A DNA stretch of 64,000 nucleotides from NCBI RefSeq assembly GCF_040412425.1, contig NC_089761.1:21987644-22051643 (forward strand), read 5' to 3'. The notes under the pieces were generated by a model. That model had not been told where the DNA came from, ran no database searches, and saw only the letters and a program-made list of their open reading frames with translations. Origin of the DNA: Macrobrachium rosenbergii (taxonomy: Eukaryota; Arthropoda; Malacostraca; Decapoda; Palaemonidae). Every line of letters begins with the position of its first letter. The first letter of the stretch is position 1. Shown in pieces: positions 1 to 15,100 of this stretch. The translations under genes and the position numbers were made by a program.

Positions 1-151
1 ACCTTATCCATCTTTCTTCCCAAAGCTTCATCTCAGACTGGAGTTTCACCGGTGCTGGCCTCACAGCAATATCAGCACGTGCCTTTGACATTGCCAATTC
101 ATATGCAGCCTGAGCTTGTTCTAGGAACCCATGTTGTTCATAAGTAACAGC
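1..151 (-). CDS. TRRAP: TRRAP coding exon 18 (FAT domain), runs off the window
   Basis: Begins AVTYEQHGFLEQAQAAYELA, then MSKARADIAVRPAPVKLQSE and MKLWEERWIR up to the window edge. The YEQHGF.EQAQ..YE.AM.KA and LWE..WIR motifs are the TPR-like helices of the TRRAP FAT domain. The acceptor TTTTTAACAG is at 160-152. The remaining FAT, pseudokinase and FATC coding sequence lies outside. Confidence 0.95.
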
Positions 152-3100
152 CTGTTAAAAATAAAAAACAGCAGTGTAATTGCTCAACAGCTTATTCACA
201 AAAAAATTTCTGCTCTATATAGGCAAATATAAAAGTATGACAATTGAGGTTTTCCTCAAAACAATGAAAAAGCAGTTATTAAAATTTCATCAAATTAATA
301 TGGTAACAAATATTTAGTGGCAACACACTTGTAAAGTCTTTCAGAAATTCCAAATCCCTTACTAAATTAGAATCGATCTCGGAATTAATATAAGTTTTTT
401 AAAATAACCAAAATTTTGAAATATGTGGTTGGAAAATGCTTTTGTCAGTTGTGGTTATGACTCCATAATAAAAACAAATTGCAAAAAACTGTTGAAGAAT
501 ACTGATTCCTATTCCTTCCAATATCTGCCTCTGCAGGTAATGGGGAGTTCCTATTCTGCATGCACTAACATAACTTAAAATTATTATCTCAACCTCCACT
601 AAAATCACCAATTAAAGGTACTTGGAACTTACAAAAACACTGTAATCTAAATTTACAACTTTAGAGAATAGCAGTAATGAAACTGCTGATTGTATATAGC
701 ATGCTGTAAGTAAATATTCCTGTGGGCTAGAGTGCTGAACTGTTATTTGCTGTTACCCGAATTATCACAAGAGAAGTTATTTTAAATTAGAAACAGTAAT
801 AAGTATTTTGTCTTTTTTTTTTTTATACTTTGCACTTATAAAATGGACAATTTTTAATCTGTCATAAATTGCATTTTGGACATCTTAATATTTTCAATTT
901 TCCCATGGGCAAGTGCTATGAGCCTCCTAGTTCCATTACACTCAGCAGTGTCTGAAGTGAGCACTTTGATCTAACTTGCAACTTTAACAACACATAACAG
1001 AAAAGCCTCATGCTCTTTATAAATTACACATTCTTGGCTATACTGCATCAGTGGAATAAATTTTTGAAATCTAAAAACTTTCTAAATATTTTTGCATTCT
1101 ACTACAATAACATTTACGAAACTTATTTCAACATGTGAATAAGTTTACTATCCTCAAATACTTCATCCAGATTGTTAATTATTAAAGGGAAAATTAAAGC
1201 TTTAGGGCTCAACTGCTTTAAAGCAGAGACTGGTTTCTAAAGCACAGAATACTTACAATTCTGGTCTCCTGATAATAAGCAATGGTTTGCCATAAGCCAG
1301 CCCAGAGATCCTCTTCTTTCAGCAATGAGTACATTTCTGATAATGAGTCAAGAACCTCCTGCAAGACATAATCATGTGACAACTAGTATTCATGACATTC
1401 AAGTATCTCAAGACCACCAAACAGATTTTCTCATGACCACTTTTGACTTATTCATAAAAAGAATTCTCTCATATTAATTCTCACCTGTTGAGGATTGGCA
1501 TATGATTCAAGGTCATATGAATCATAAAGATCCTTCTTCGTAGCACGTGGACTAGTAGTAGCCCCTTGTTCCAAAGCTAGCTGCTCAAGAAGCAGTGTCA
1601 TACGGTGCCACAAGTTATGACTTTTACCTAAGTACTTCATATTGGCAGGTCTAATCACAACTGGTGGCTGACACTGAGCCAAGGCCTCAGTAAAAGTATG
1701 TAATGCTGATGGATGGCAATCCTTTTGAATCACATGAGACCCAGAGCACAAGAAGGGTATTACTTCACTGGCTATGCCCTAAAAAGAAAAAATTAATGAA
1801 TTCCAGCCTCTTCATAATGAAAGTGGCAATGCTCTTTCTCTGCCTTTCTATATATATTTAGCAAAATTATGTAAATGCTGTCGGAGCCATCACTACTAAA
1901 AAGAGAAATCATAATTATCACTAGTTTTGTCCATTAAAACAAAAATTATCAATACTGTCACCAATCTAGTATTAAACCCAGTTTCCAAAAAAATTAAATC
2001 TAATTTAATTTGGCTATTAGAAAAGTTAAAAATTTTTTTTATGAAGCTAAGTTAAATTAGTTTATTTGTAAACCCATAATTCAAAATAGAACTTATTTTT
2101 AACCTCTTTACAAGTATGTGGACACCACAGGGTTATTAGCTGTTGACAATGTGCATGTATGAAGCAGTTAAGTACCTCCTATGCTCTTTCAGATTTGACA
2201 TGCCATTTGCAAGAGAACCATGATAAGGGTTTTGTGTGTAGATGAATTCAGATAGACTTTTTGATGTTGTCGATTTAGTAAATCATACAGCACTTATTTA
2301 TAAACTTCAGAACCTTGGATGCTTGGATATTTTTTAATATTACCTCAGGATATCCTTGCAGGTATGCAGCAGCAAGTTGCTGTTGATGGGGTCTTTAGCA
2401 AACCACGACCTGTTGTGTCTGGAGTTCACAGGGTAGTGTTTTTGGTCCGCTGTTATTTTTAGCATATGCAAGTGATATGGTTATTGGCCTAGAAAACCAA
2501 TATTGTACAGTAACACTTTTGGGTGTAGTAAAGTCTCCACTTATGAGAAATGATGCTGTCCTTAGTCTCATGTTGTGCAATGGAGTGGATTAGTGAATGT
2601 TGTAGTCTGTGGGGTATGAGGCTGAACTCTAGTAAAACAAAAACACTATTGATTAGTTGACCTAATACTGATTTTCTACAACATCCCCTTCAAGTGGATG
2701 GGACTCTGCTGCATGAGTCTGAAGCTTTAACTATACTTGGTGTAACTTTCAACTCATTTAATTTTGAGAAACATCCAATATAAGTGTCAGAAAATGCTGC
2801 ACAAGTTAAATGTTGTATGTTAAGGCCTCATATAATTATATCAGCAATAAAATCAATGCATCCTGTTCTAGGTCATTTGTCCTTTCTTTACTAGAATACT
2901 GTTCTCCGGTATGGATGTCTGTTTCTGCCAGAGATTTATCTTTTAGTTAGAGTGGTTCATGGTGGTAGGTTTCTCTTTCCTAACATTGGCAGTTATGACT
3001 TGGACCATCAAAGGATGACCTCTTGTTTGTCAATTTTTCATAAGTTCTATTTTAACAGAGATCTCTCACATTCACAATTGATCCCTGATCCTTTTCTCCT

Positions 3101-6100
3101 GCCAAGAGCAATGAGATTTGCTTTTAACAGCAGCATCAATATGCAGTAAATGTGCCTTGCTGTCAGTTCCAGAGGTCCTTTGTTCCTTACACTGTTGAAC
3201 TGTGGAACAGTCTCCCTGAGGATGTTGTGCAATTAGAACCTCAAAGGTTCAAGCGAAATTTCTTTGTTATTTTTCCTTTTCTAATAACTGATTTCTTATT
3301 TCTGTACTTCCTATTACCTTCTGTTACTTCTTTCAAATGAACACCATATTTTCTGGAAGCTGCTTAAATTTCAAGTCAATGACCCCTTTGGGCTTGTCCC
3401 ATATGAATTGGGTTCATCTTCTTTTAGTATAAAATCAATAATATCAAAAAGCAACATTTCCAAGTCTCTCCTCTTAGGTTGGCTGAAATCATGATATTCA
3501 TTTTCAATGCAACACAGTCAAAAGGACTCTCTTTTTGTGAACTGTCACATTTACTTGAGACACTCTCCTCAAATACTCAAAAACAAATTATTCATTTGTT
3601 GAAGCCCCTATGAGATTGCATTTGAGACAACTTTCTGTCCTGATCTGTAGAAACAAAGAGCCTGGAATTGTTTAATCTAAGATTCTCAGTTATTGGGTAA
3701 TAATGCCAAATAGTAGGATGCCCCTCAGACTGGTGACTCTTTGTATTAAAACTGGGAGATAAGGAAAGACCAATGGAATAATGGATAACTAATCTTTGGT
3801 ATGGATGACACTGCCTAAAGGAGCATGCAATTCATTCGTCTGGAGGAAACGAAAGCCCTAAAAAATGCTTTCCTCAAGTAAAGCAGTCTGCAGGAGGCAT
3901 TATTCAGAGATTCAAAGGACAACTTGGTAAGGAAAGATCCCAAATTGGTGGCTGAACATTCCTACAAGAAAATCCTTTCTCTAAGTGTTGAAACAATAGT
4001 TTAAGATCCTTGAAAGTAGCCACAACAATTATTTTCAAGGCTGTAGTTACATTAACAATGATAGGTTCAAGAATTTGTGCAACAGCTGCCAAATAACAAT
4101 CATAGAAACTGACAGTCTCCCATGCAGATACAGGTGAAGAAAGAAGCCTTCATTTAACAGTATGGAGATACTGAGGTAACTGATAACTTTCCATGTAAAT
4201 CAACAAACTTTCACTGCTTATACTGATAAAAGTTATTTTTCATGAACAAGTAATGGCTGTGGCAGCAATTAGCATTGATGGGGTTTGTACGAAACAATTT
4301 AAACTGGTATAAAGCACTTAAAAATAGTAGCACCTTCATGCAGGTCAGAGGATACTATAAAGCTGCTGGCATTACCACTCTTACATTACATTACAGTCTG
4401 GTAACCTAACATCACCAATTTCAGTTTCTGCTTTTCATTACTCATCTCAAAACTTCTACATTAGAGTCTTCAACCCCTTCAGTACACCATAAGTGAAAAC
4501 AAACTCGGAGGTGCCAACCATACTGACCTGTTGCTGCTTTTCTGATAAAATTTTCCAAAGCCTTGGGAAAAACTGTAGCCACACCCACTCTCCAAGGTTG
4601 GTATCCATATGACACAACTGAGACACAGCTGCTAAGAACTGAGGTGTGTACACTTCTTTAACACCTTCCATAAATTTAGCCTGAAATAAGGAAAAAGACA
4701 AAAGATTCAGTTATTTTATTTAACATCCAGATTCCAAAATACCTGGTGTTTCACTAATCAATTATCAGAAACATCTGGTTAATCAAAAATGACATTTTTA
4801 TAATAAAATAGTTTTAATATAAAAATAGAGATCCAATACTGACATCCATCCCAGTAAAGCAAATCTTATTTTCAACTGATCCATTTTGTGAGCTACCACT
4901 TTGTGTGCTTTGCATGGCACACTTGATGGTACAGTACTAAGGGTTTTTTCAGCATCACTTCAGCTCTAGCTCATTACTTTCTCACTTTACTTTTCATCAA
5001 TTCCCTTCAAGTCTCTTCCTATTTCGGGGTTTAACTTCTTTAATTTACCTAGTTCAAGTTCCATGTTTTATTTAAGAATGAATCCTTCTGGCGAGACCTA
5101 AGAAAGTCTAAAAACGTGATGCAACAGTCTCATTAAACTAATTTAAAATAATATTAATCAAACAATAATATAAATTTTAAAATTTGTATTTTTCCAAGGT
5201 TTATAAAACAAACCCTTTTAGGCAAGCGGATTCCTCAGCACAAGCTGGCAGTGGTAGGTGAAGCTAGGTAAGAGGGTAGTTAACTTGTTGTCAGGGGGTA
5301 AAGCAACTTTCCCTTCAGCATAAAATTGCAGTGTTGTAAAAATTCTAAAATTGCTTCTAGAGGAAATTTTTCACTTTCAATTACAATTTCTTTCATTGTA
5401 TGGTTTTTAAAATATAAGTTTCTTCGTTGCTGATATTTCTGGCACTCCATTAACCCTCTCTCACTTACGGGGGTTCCTATAGCGCTACCCAGTACATGAC
5501 TTATGCCGCGGAGGGAAAAGTGGGGCTCGGCGGAAAATTTCCTTTGTAAAAACTATACGTCCAAACTATATCTGATATACGCTTCTGGTTTGTTTTATGA
5601 TGTCGGCAAATGATTGAATTTTTTCCTAAAGCAATCAGAAAATCTTTGCAAGGCTTAGAAATAATAAAAAAGATGTGATGAATGTAAAATTTTTAAGGAA
5701 AATCGTAGATACTTTTTTTAAATCATGAAAAATATAATAATTAGGTTTAAGGAGTTTATTTTATATGTAAATTGTGTGGAAATGTTTGAACTTTCACGTG
5801 GAAGCAATCATTTTGCTATAAATATGTTTGCTAATTAGCTGTTACCGATTAAAAAATGATATTTTAATGATAAAATAAAGTTTGTTCATACTTACCTGGC
5901 AGATATATATATAGCTGTATTCTCGAAGGTCGACAGAATTTCAAATTTCGCGGTGCACATGTAGGGCCGGTCAGGTGGTTAGTACCCATTCCGCCGCTGG
6001 GAGAAGGTATCAGGAACCATTCCCATTTTCTATTCAGATTTTCTAACGCCACTGTCTCCTGAGGGGAGGAGGGAGGGCAATATAAATATATATCTGCCCA

Positions 6101-9100
6101 GGTAAGTATGAACAAACTTTATTTTATCATTAAAATATCATTTTGTTCATGAGACTTACCTGCCAGATATATATATAGCTGAATACCACCTTTGGAGGGG
6201 GTAGAGACAGCCAAGAATTAGGAAAAAACCAATTATTGGTAAAATTATTTTGGTCCCTTATCTGATAGCGTAGCTGACTGAGTGGTTACTGTCACTCTAG
6301 TCTGCTTCTGCTTTACTAGAGACCCCAGCAGGTAGTGACCTATATAGCTGGCGACTTCTAGATGATCTGTCAACGGGGGCGTGACCACAATGTGACTAGA
6401 TCATAGCCCATACAAAAGAGGACAAAGAGCATTACTAACCACCTAACCAACACCTAAGCGTTGGTTGCAAAGGATTGGGAAGACTGCCTCCAGTAGTCGA
6501 CCCAACAACCACAAAAAACACAATTAAAAAGGGGATAGGATCAGAGTTGCCCTTGTCCCAAGGTTGCTGAAGCAGCAATGTATGGTCCCAGCGAAGAAAG
6601 CAATTTTAGGTATGCTACCTAAACATCTTGCCAAGAGTGTGGGGCAAACACCGAATTGACTCGCCAAAATGTGGCACTAAAAATGTCACTGAGTACCATA
6701 TTTTCTTGAACGCCATGAGGTAGCAACTGCCCTCACCTGTGAGCTTAACTCTCAACAACCGAAGTTGGAGTCGTCACAACTAGAGTAAAAGTCCTTAATG
6801 CCCCTAATGAAGAATGCAGTGCATTCTTAGACATAGGACACAACTGGTTGCCTCACAGAACACCATAAAACATCAATGGACCACAGTGTCCTGTGTTCTT
6901 TTAAAGTAGTACGGAGAGCTCTAACTGGACATAGAACTCCCTCAGGTTTCACTGTCCAATACAGTCTGCTAAACCTTTAATTTCAAAGTGTCTGAGGCCA
7001 GGGTTAGAAGACCTATCATTTCTTAGCCAGAACTTAGGGCTTAAAGAACAGACAGCATTGTGTGTTCCTTGAAGCCCACATGGCTCGAACTTTCTCTCAC
7101 TCTCTTGCGAGGAATGCCCGCCGAGTAACATCCTTAAGAGATGCAAGGGAGAGGCTCAAAGGACTAAACATCAAAAACTTGAGCATTACGTCCAAGTTCC
7201 AAGCAGGGGAAATCAGCTGAGGAACCTTGGAGCGTCTTGAAAGAGCTTCGTAAGATCGTGGAGTCCTTATTGTCAGACAAGCTAATCCTCTGTGTCTGAA
7301 TACAATCGAAAGCATGCTCCGATAACACTTGATAGTCGGAACTGCTATATCAGTTTTCTCTTAAGTAAAGGAGAAAATCCGTAACCTGGCTCACATTGAT
7401 AGAGGAAGAGGAAAAGCCCTTCTTTCTACACCAACCTTTGAAGGTTGCTCACCCGCTAGATATATCCTTTAGATGAAGAACTTCTGGCTCTAGTGATGGC
7501 CCGTGCCACCTGGCCAGAAAAACCCTACGCTCTGACCAAGTTTCGATAGTCTGAAAGCAGTCAGGTTCAGGCGGGGAGATTCAAAGATATCTCGTGAAGT
7601 GGGTTTGTATGGAGCAGGTCTGCTCTCATAGTGAAGGGTCCTCGGAACGATCTACCAGCCAGAGAAACTCCGAGAACCAGTGGTTCGAAGGCCAAAAACG
7701 TGGGGATGAGAGTCATCCTCGTCCCTTGTGAGGCCGCTGAACTTGCGTATGACTTCTCCCAGAATTTAGAACGGGGGAAAAAGGCGTAAACATCTATTCA
7801 CGTCCAATCCCCAGGAAGAGCAACTATCGCAACTGCCCCAGGTCGAGTACAGATGAGCTTTATAGAGGGGGCCTCGCTGTTTTCTTGAGGTAGGTGAAAA
7901 TATCCACAAGATGGCGACCCCAAAATTTCCAAAAATCTTGCAAACCTCCTGATGAAGGTCCATTCCTTCGCAGGAGTTGATGCGCTCAACAGAGCAGGTC
8001 TGCTTTCAACATTTTCGACCTCTGCAACAAAACTTGTGAGAATCGAAGTATTTACAGCACAGGCTCAAGAATAATCTCTCTTGCAAGGCTGAACAGGGAA
8101 CAAGTAGTATTGTCCGAGTTGCTAGAACTACACGATTGCAAACTTGGACCTGAAGAATTGGTGACTAAAGATAGCCGCCCAAATCTTTGAAATCGATGTG
8201 CCAGGACACCTGTTCTCTCTCAGGTTCCTAACACTTCCTCTCTCTCTAGTGTTGCCCCCAACCTGTTGTGACCCGTCGGAAAACAACAACACTAGGTTGG
8301 GAGGTTCAGAAGCTTGAGGGAGATCCCTTTCTGCAATTCCGTTGGATCGACACCACCACAGATCCTCTTTATATAAGGAAGAATTCTCAATTCCTCTTTC
8401 AAGTCTTCCCTTGCTTTGTCAGTTCTCCAACAAAAAGAACTGAAGAGGCCCTGAGATACAGACTCCCAGAAAACAAACTTCTCAGCGAGAAATTGTCCCC
8501 AGAACCATTCCTTCCTTCACCTAGCATGTTTCCTTTTTCAAGAAGGCCAAAACTTTTCAGACATAAGTTGCCGTTCTTGCAGTACTTGGAGACGCTATAA
8601 GCCGCTGAATAGATCTGAATTCCCAGACACAATGGACAGTGAGGGGACTCAGCTGCGACTTCTCCACAGACCAGAAGTCCCAGGGACTTCACGCGGTTGC
8701 AGAGTCAACTGAAGGTCCTCCAGATACCGCAAGCCGGCTCAGAATCAACCAGTCGTCCAAGTAGAGTGAGATCCTGACGATGCGACAGATGCAACTGCAT
8801 CGCAACGTTTTTTCATGAGGCGATAAACACCTCGAGCAAAATGCGAGCGCCAACAGCATCTGGTGTTCCCAGGCGGTCAACCATCCAAGTACTGCCAGAC
8901 CTAACTTTGCTAACCCGCTGATCGGACGAGAGCGGTGTTTTCAACGTGGTATGGCCGTTGTGCAGAGTCCAAAGCAGAGAGCCCTGAACTGGTACGTCTA
9001 GCCCCCAAGACAACCTGAGATACTTCACGAACGTGGATGAATTGGGCGTGAAGATAAGTATCTTGGAGATCCAGATACCATCAATCCCGGGATGAAGGGC

Positions 9101-12100
9101 TCAGTATTGACTGCGAGGTCTCCATCTTGAACTTTTCCTTCGGACCAAGTTGTTCGACCTGTTGACGTCCAAGACGTGGTCTCCAGCCTACTGAAAGTTT
9201 CGACTAGAAACAATCTGTAAAAGTAAAAATCCGGGAACAGGTCCAAGATTTGTTCCACTGCTCTCGTTCGAACATCTGTTCAGGCAGGTCAAACAATTTT
9301 CTGTTTGACAGGAAGGCAGTTAGGGAAACAAAAACAAAAGAGGAGACAGGAAGGGAGTCAGTAACCTCTCTCTAACAGTAGAGGGACCAAAGTCTGCCTC
9401 ACTCTTTCCAGGCTTGTGCAAAAATGAAGCCTGGTTGCAAAGGGAGTCTGGAGATGAAGGGAGTCTTTTCCTCTTGAGTGACATTCTTCGGGAAAGCTCT
9501 CTCTCGTGGTGCGGGTCTGTGTTGCTTCCATGGAAGCCTTGTTATGCAAACATTTAGCTTTCATTTACTTTTTGTATCTGAGATCGTGCAAAGCGTTATG
9601 AAGGAGATGATAACTTTAGTTTTGAGAAAAACGATTTTTTGCTTCTCTGTGTATTTATTTGCTTGCCGTTACAGTTTGATGTTTTATGACATAATGAAAA
9701 GCCAAAAAAATAGACCTGCCAAGTAATATAACTCGCTAAATGAAGGAAGGTGTCAAACACGGCTGAGGTTGGCCTGTCCGCATGTATTACTTAGTCAAGC
9801 TCTGAGCTGTTACTGACTGACTGCCACTGACTGCCCTATGGCAATCCTGTCTTTCGTTGATCGCATTTACTATGTCCACAGGTTGCCATAGATCGCATTA
9901 GATATTATTTCATAGCTAAAAGGAAATTACCACCGATATTTTCGACAATATCATTACATTATATGAAAAATGTAATTTGACTATGATAGGTAACTGTTTT
10001 GTTTATAACTTCTAACTGTGGCTAACTTTTAAATAAAACTTCTGAGAAGATTAATTGATAGGATATGATGCCATATATAAAATATCCCAGAAAATTTTAT
10101 TTCCGATTTTTCACAAACGCTCCCCTTAAGACAAAGACAACTGCGAAGGTGGAGAGGAGCGAAGGTTGAAAGTCTCAGGAAACAGATCCTTAAGAAAAAA
10201 GCCAGAGTCTGATAATCAGAGGAAGAAGAAGAGCGAAGAAGTTTCTCTTCATACAAAGGCTGTGACGAAGAGGATGTTCTTCCCGCGGCTGGCGGGTCTT
10301 GAGGAGTGGTGAAAGTAGTTCGATTCGCGATACGTGGCGGGAACTCCCGTGAACGAAGACGGCGTCAACTACAGTCGATTATAGTAAACATAAAAAATGT
10401 GGAACGCTTCACGATTAGCGTGTCATCCTTTGCGCAGGAGCCATGCTAATTTTCTCTGTATCGTTCCAATTTTTAGTATATACTACCCGAAGTAAGTACT
10501 GGCTAAAATAAGAAGGACATCAGATGTTGCGGGTAGTTGTGGCATGATGAACAATTCGAGCGGCGTCAACACAAGACTTGAAGCTATACGCGGCGAAGGA
10601 GCGCGTCATGGCGTGATGCGATGAGGCCGTGGCAAGTACTAGAAGAGATTACAGCGTGGCGCTGACGTCATGGTTGTGGCGCGCCCGGCGCCAAGGTGAG
10701 GCGTGAAGCGTGAGAAGCGCATTTAAGAGCAAGACGCGCTCGGCGTGAGACAAAGAAAGGCCAACACTCAACTCGGGAAGACGGGCCGAAGCCACTAAAC
10801 ACTTCTCTAGACGATAGGCGCTCTGTATATTCCCGAAGCAGGAGACGAAGGTGAAAGTCTGTACTCTTAACAGGCAGATTCGACTTTGAAGGGTTCTTGA
10901 GAGCATCCAGCTGTTGTTGCAAACCCAACAAAATCTTACGCGCTGGAGAAGCACTCTCTCGGGAGAAGGGATGAACCTGAGAGAAGGAGGAAAGAGGCGA
11001 GACTCCTTCCACAGGGGAAGAAGCTCTAGCTCTTGCCTTAATGCGACAGGGGTCGAGTAGAGTGATCATTCAAAAACACTTTTATTCTCTTCTGCAGGAG
11101 GAATATCCACGCAACTTTAGGGGAAGAGTACAACGTCCTAGAAGGAAGAGGGCGTGGGCGTCCTCTCCTCTAAACTTCTCTTAAGAGGGTCAACCGAGTC
11201 AACCCCGTGGCGGGGAGGGCGTGTCGGAGGACGGCAATCCTTCAGGATGCGTGCCTGGAGCACGATCCCCGGGCAGCCTGGGTAGCGTCATCAGGACCTG
11301 CCGAAGGGACGCAGATCGTGGGAAGCCCCCGTAACTCCTCATGCGGCTTCGACATGCCCCTCCCTGGTCCTGGAGTTCACAGAGGTCCAGGCCTAGAGGC
11401 ATTATAGGGCGATCTGGCGCCCTCCACAACACTAGGGCACTCAGCTTTTTTCTTACTATGCGCTTTGAATCTGCATTCACTTTAGTTTCAAGAACACGAT
11501 TGACTCCTGAGCCAGGAATTACCTTCTGCAGCAATAAACCAGGGTTAGTAATAAATTACTACAGGGTTACTAGTAGGAGAAAACCCTGACTGTCCAACTA
11601 AGGATGCACTCTAGGAGGAAGATTCCTCAGCCTATCACTCCAATTTAAGCATATAGGCCATATTTCTTCCACTCACCCTCAGACAATCCCACACATTCAT
11701 TTACCGTTATCATAGAGCATTGAACACCCTTACATATCATACATAAAGAGTGAGGAACTATCAAAGTCTTGATAGCCTCACCTTACATTCACCTGCTACA
11801 TACTGGAGAAGCTAGAGTGTAGGTGACATCTTAATTATAAGAAAAGTCAAAGACAAAATAAAAACGGTCCATAAAGAGCGTATGCCGTCACAGATCCAGT
11901 CGAATCACCAAAAACAAAATACTTAAGTGACAACAAATTTCCGAAATCAAAGGCGGAGGAACTGACCCAGCAGGTGTTGACAGTCCGACAGAGAAAAATC
12001 TGAATAGAAAATGGGAATGGTTCCTGATACCGCTTGGCCCAGCGGGAATGAGTACTAACCACCTGACGGCCACTTTCGTGTACGCTTGAAAATTTGAGAA

Positions 12101-15100
12101 ATTCTGTATCGGACCTTAAGGAGAATACAGCTATATATATATCTGGCAGGTAAGTCTCATCATGAACAAATGCAAATTTTTCTGAATTGCAATTTCAAAT
12201 TTTCCAACCTACTTATGTTGACATTTTGTATTGCCTAAAGAAAGATAAAGATAGAAAAAAAATAAAGTGGCATTAAATGAATATAAATTTCCTAAAGTGC
12301 ACAAAAGAAAGATATATGTATAGTTAGAATAAAATTGAGCAATTGTCGTTGGATTATGGGCAATCTTTTTTTTTTTTTTTTCTAAGAAAATATACAGCAA
12401 TGATTATTATATAGAAACATTGATATTTTTGCATTTTACTGTTCAGCACAATAAAGTACAAAGAATGGCCGTTTGAATGATATATATATAACACATGTAC
12501 ACTGAAGTTATTTACAGATGCACAAACAGGCGTACAAAAAATTATCTACGCATCAATAAATTCCGGCCAAACAACAGTGTTCACGCATATACATGAACTA
12601 ATCTATATAGAGATTTATGTTTTAGACATAACAGAAAACCCTGCTAGTTGTTTGTACGTCTTTGTGATCAGAGAGTAACGAACAGATAGATACTGCTGAG
12701 TCGTCGAACGCCATATGATCGTTGGGGTTTGGCGTGGGTAATTCAAATGAGTGCCATACATCGAAGACCCTTACTGGTTCCTTTCGATTATAAGAGACCA
12801 ATCAGCTGAGGTCTATGATCTAAGCAAGTTCACTTTGAGAAGTTAAGATGATAGGGGTTTAGCGGTCGAGGGGCTAGGAAGCGCGTCTGAGAGTCATAAG
12901 CACTCTCCATGTGCATGCTAAGGGGACCATGGCATACAATCAGTACACCAGTAATGGTCAATGTGCCCAGGGCCACAGACAACCCTTAAAAGGAACATCC
13001 AAGTTGTGGTCATTGTCCCACAATGACCCTTATGTCCAGTGAGAACTGAACCTACAAAACAGTGGGCATGGTGCTCTTGTGCACATGCAATCTGGGACCC
13101 TTGGCAAATCATGAGTAGCTTGAGTGTAGCACAATCACACAAACAGATCGTCCATGTACCCATGAGCCCTGTCATTCAAAAACCCCTACCTGTATCACAT
13201 GGTCCTGGAGCCGTCCACACACTAGGCACAAAGTCAGCACTGGCTCTACCACACATGCGTCTGGCAGAACACGGGTAGCAAGCATTCCTGTCTAATAGCG
13301 GGTCAACCCCGGCAACCAAGCTCACTCAGTCAGGCCCATGTCAGCCCTACCTATGGTGGAGTTACACTCAGAGATTGGCGAATGCCACTGCCTCCCTAAG
13401 CCTGGGAAAGGCGCTCACTTGAAGCTCTACGGAACTTCCTGTAAAGGGTCTTCAAGGAATTCTCTTCTTCCTACAAGATGAAAAGAGGAGCTTGACAATG
13501 AGGAGGAGGAGGAGGAAGAAATGTGCTTACAATTCTTTTCTTTCCCCCTGGCCTGTGTCCTACTCTCCTCTGCAGGAGCAATAGCCCTGGTTGATGCCAT
13601 AGAGCATCTCCTGTGGGAAGCATGACTGCTAATGGAGACTAAAGTGATGAGTCCCTCGCAGGTGCAGCAACAGCAGATGATAGTAGTCAACATGGTGATG
13701 GAAAGCATATCAATCACTATACTTCTCAGCTGAGACAGCAGCTTGCACTTGAAAGGAGCAGGGAGAGGTCGACAGCTGCAGGTTCTACCCTTTCAAAGGA
13801 ATAGTAACAGCAGGGATCCACCTAAACAAGAGGGTACGCAGGGCTACATACACCTGTTCATGCTCTCCACACTGTTTCTCCATGGTAAACAAACACTAAA
13901 AACAAAAACATAAGTTCCATCTTAGCAGATAGCATGAGGTCCTTGTTATGCAGTTTCAACTACTGATTCAAGCTCACAATAAGAAATACTCTTACATAAA
14001 AACTTATGGTTTGTATTTTTGTAGGAACAAACAATTGTCCTGTATAAAGTACTCAATATTACTGGAAACTAAACTTTTCCTGGGAACTATCATTATCTGA
14101 TGTATTCCACCACCAATACAATGCAGCAAGCAAAACATACCTGTCTAGACAGGAGGAGATGTAGATTAGCTTTAGGGTTGCTTTGCACCTTTACAGCTCC
14201 TTCTATATTAGAAGAACCATCGGCAGGGACTGAAGACAACTCCATGTCAATTTCATCCTAAAAGAGTAGAGCCAGAATTAAAAAACGGCATTCACTCACA
14301 GGTATTGTATTTGACAAAGCTACTTCCATGATGATGATCTGAAACATTTTAACACCATGATACTGAAACACATTACTCTTCACTTTAAATGCAATAAATT
14401 TTAATAAATGTTACCAAATTATTTTCATAAACAAGAGAGTGCAGCACAAAGCATCAATGAGAAACTACAAAAATGATAGTTACCAGAAGCATCCAATATT
14501 TCCAGTCTTAAGATCCCAAGTTCAAACACTTTGAAAGTACCAACACATTTACAAAATTTTCAACAACCTGAGATTAGCTGTTAACTCATTTTTCATGAGT
14601 AGTAATCCAACCTATACATTTTAATGAGTATTAGTCCTTATCACCAACTGCAAAAAATGTGACATTTCCACCCCATGAATGTCACTTGCCCATCTTATAG
14701 AAAATCAATACAATCTAGTTACAATAAAAACCAAAGGCCAAAAAGAGATATCTCAAAGAATATACCTTCTACAATTTCTGCTTACAGGTAAGGAGAGCAT
14801 GCTATTTTTCACGTGCCTTTTTTATAGTCTAGTAGCACACGAATAAATATCATACTTGAGATAGTTCAAACATCAAGACAGAATTTTCCAGAAAGAATAA
14901 AAAAGCAAGTTTTAAAGTTTTCTTCTAAACTTGCCGTCAATTAGAGAAGAAACTTTAATACCTATATCAATTGAAAGTTTCATCACAACCCCATCAACGA
15001 TATACAACTTCATTTGCACTCTCATATTTTTTCAGGCCTACAGTAGGTCTTTTGTTTACTAAACAGAAGAAAAGCAATGGTTCACAAGCATGCCAAATGG

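Larger units (their letters stand above)
5857..12170 (-). mobile_element. DIRS-like tyrosine-recombinase retrotransposon, copy 1 (inactive)
   Basis: A roughly 6.3-kb insertion in the intron between TRRAP exons 14 and 15. The left end (5857-6060) and right end (about 11990-12170) are inverted copies of each other, sharing ACTTACCTGGCAGATATATA, TATAGCTGTATTCTC and the block around CCATTCCCATTTTCTATTCA. A second inverted segment at 6095-6190 repeats the terminal motif next to the left end, recalling the internal complementary region of DIRS elements. Coding is on the minus strand in the order gag-like, reverse transcriptase/RNase H, tyrosine recombinase, all broken. It carries extra 5S rRNA-like and U6-like sequences. 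No long direct LTRs and no DDE transposase were seen. The DIRS assignment rests on the RT plus recombinase combination and the inverted termini. Confidence 0.75.

Noticed and set aside
13039..13278. Opposed open frames at 12918-13278
   Set aside because: No conserved motif on either strand, and composition resembles a dispersed repeat.
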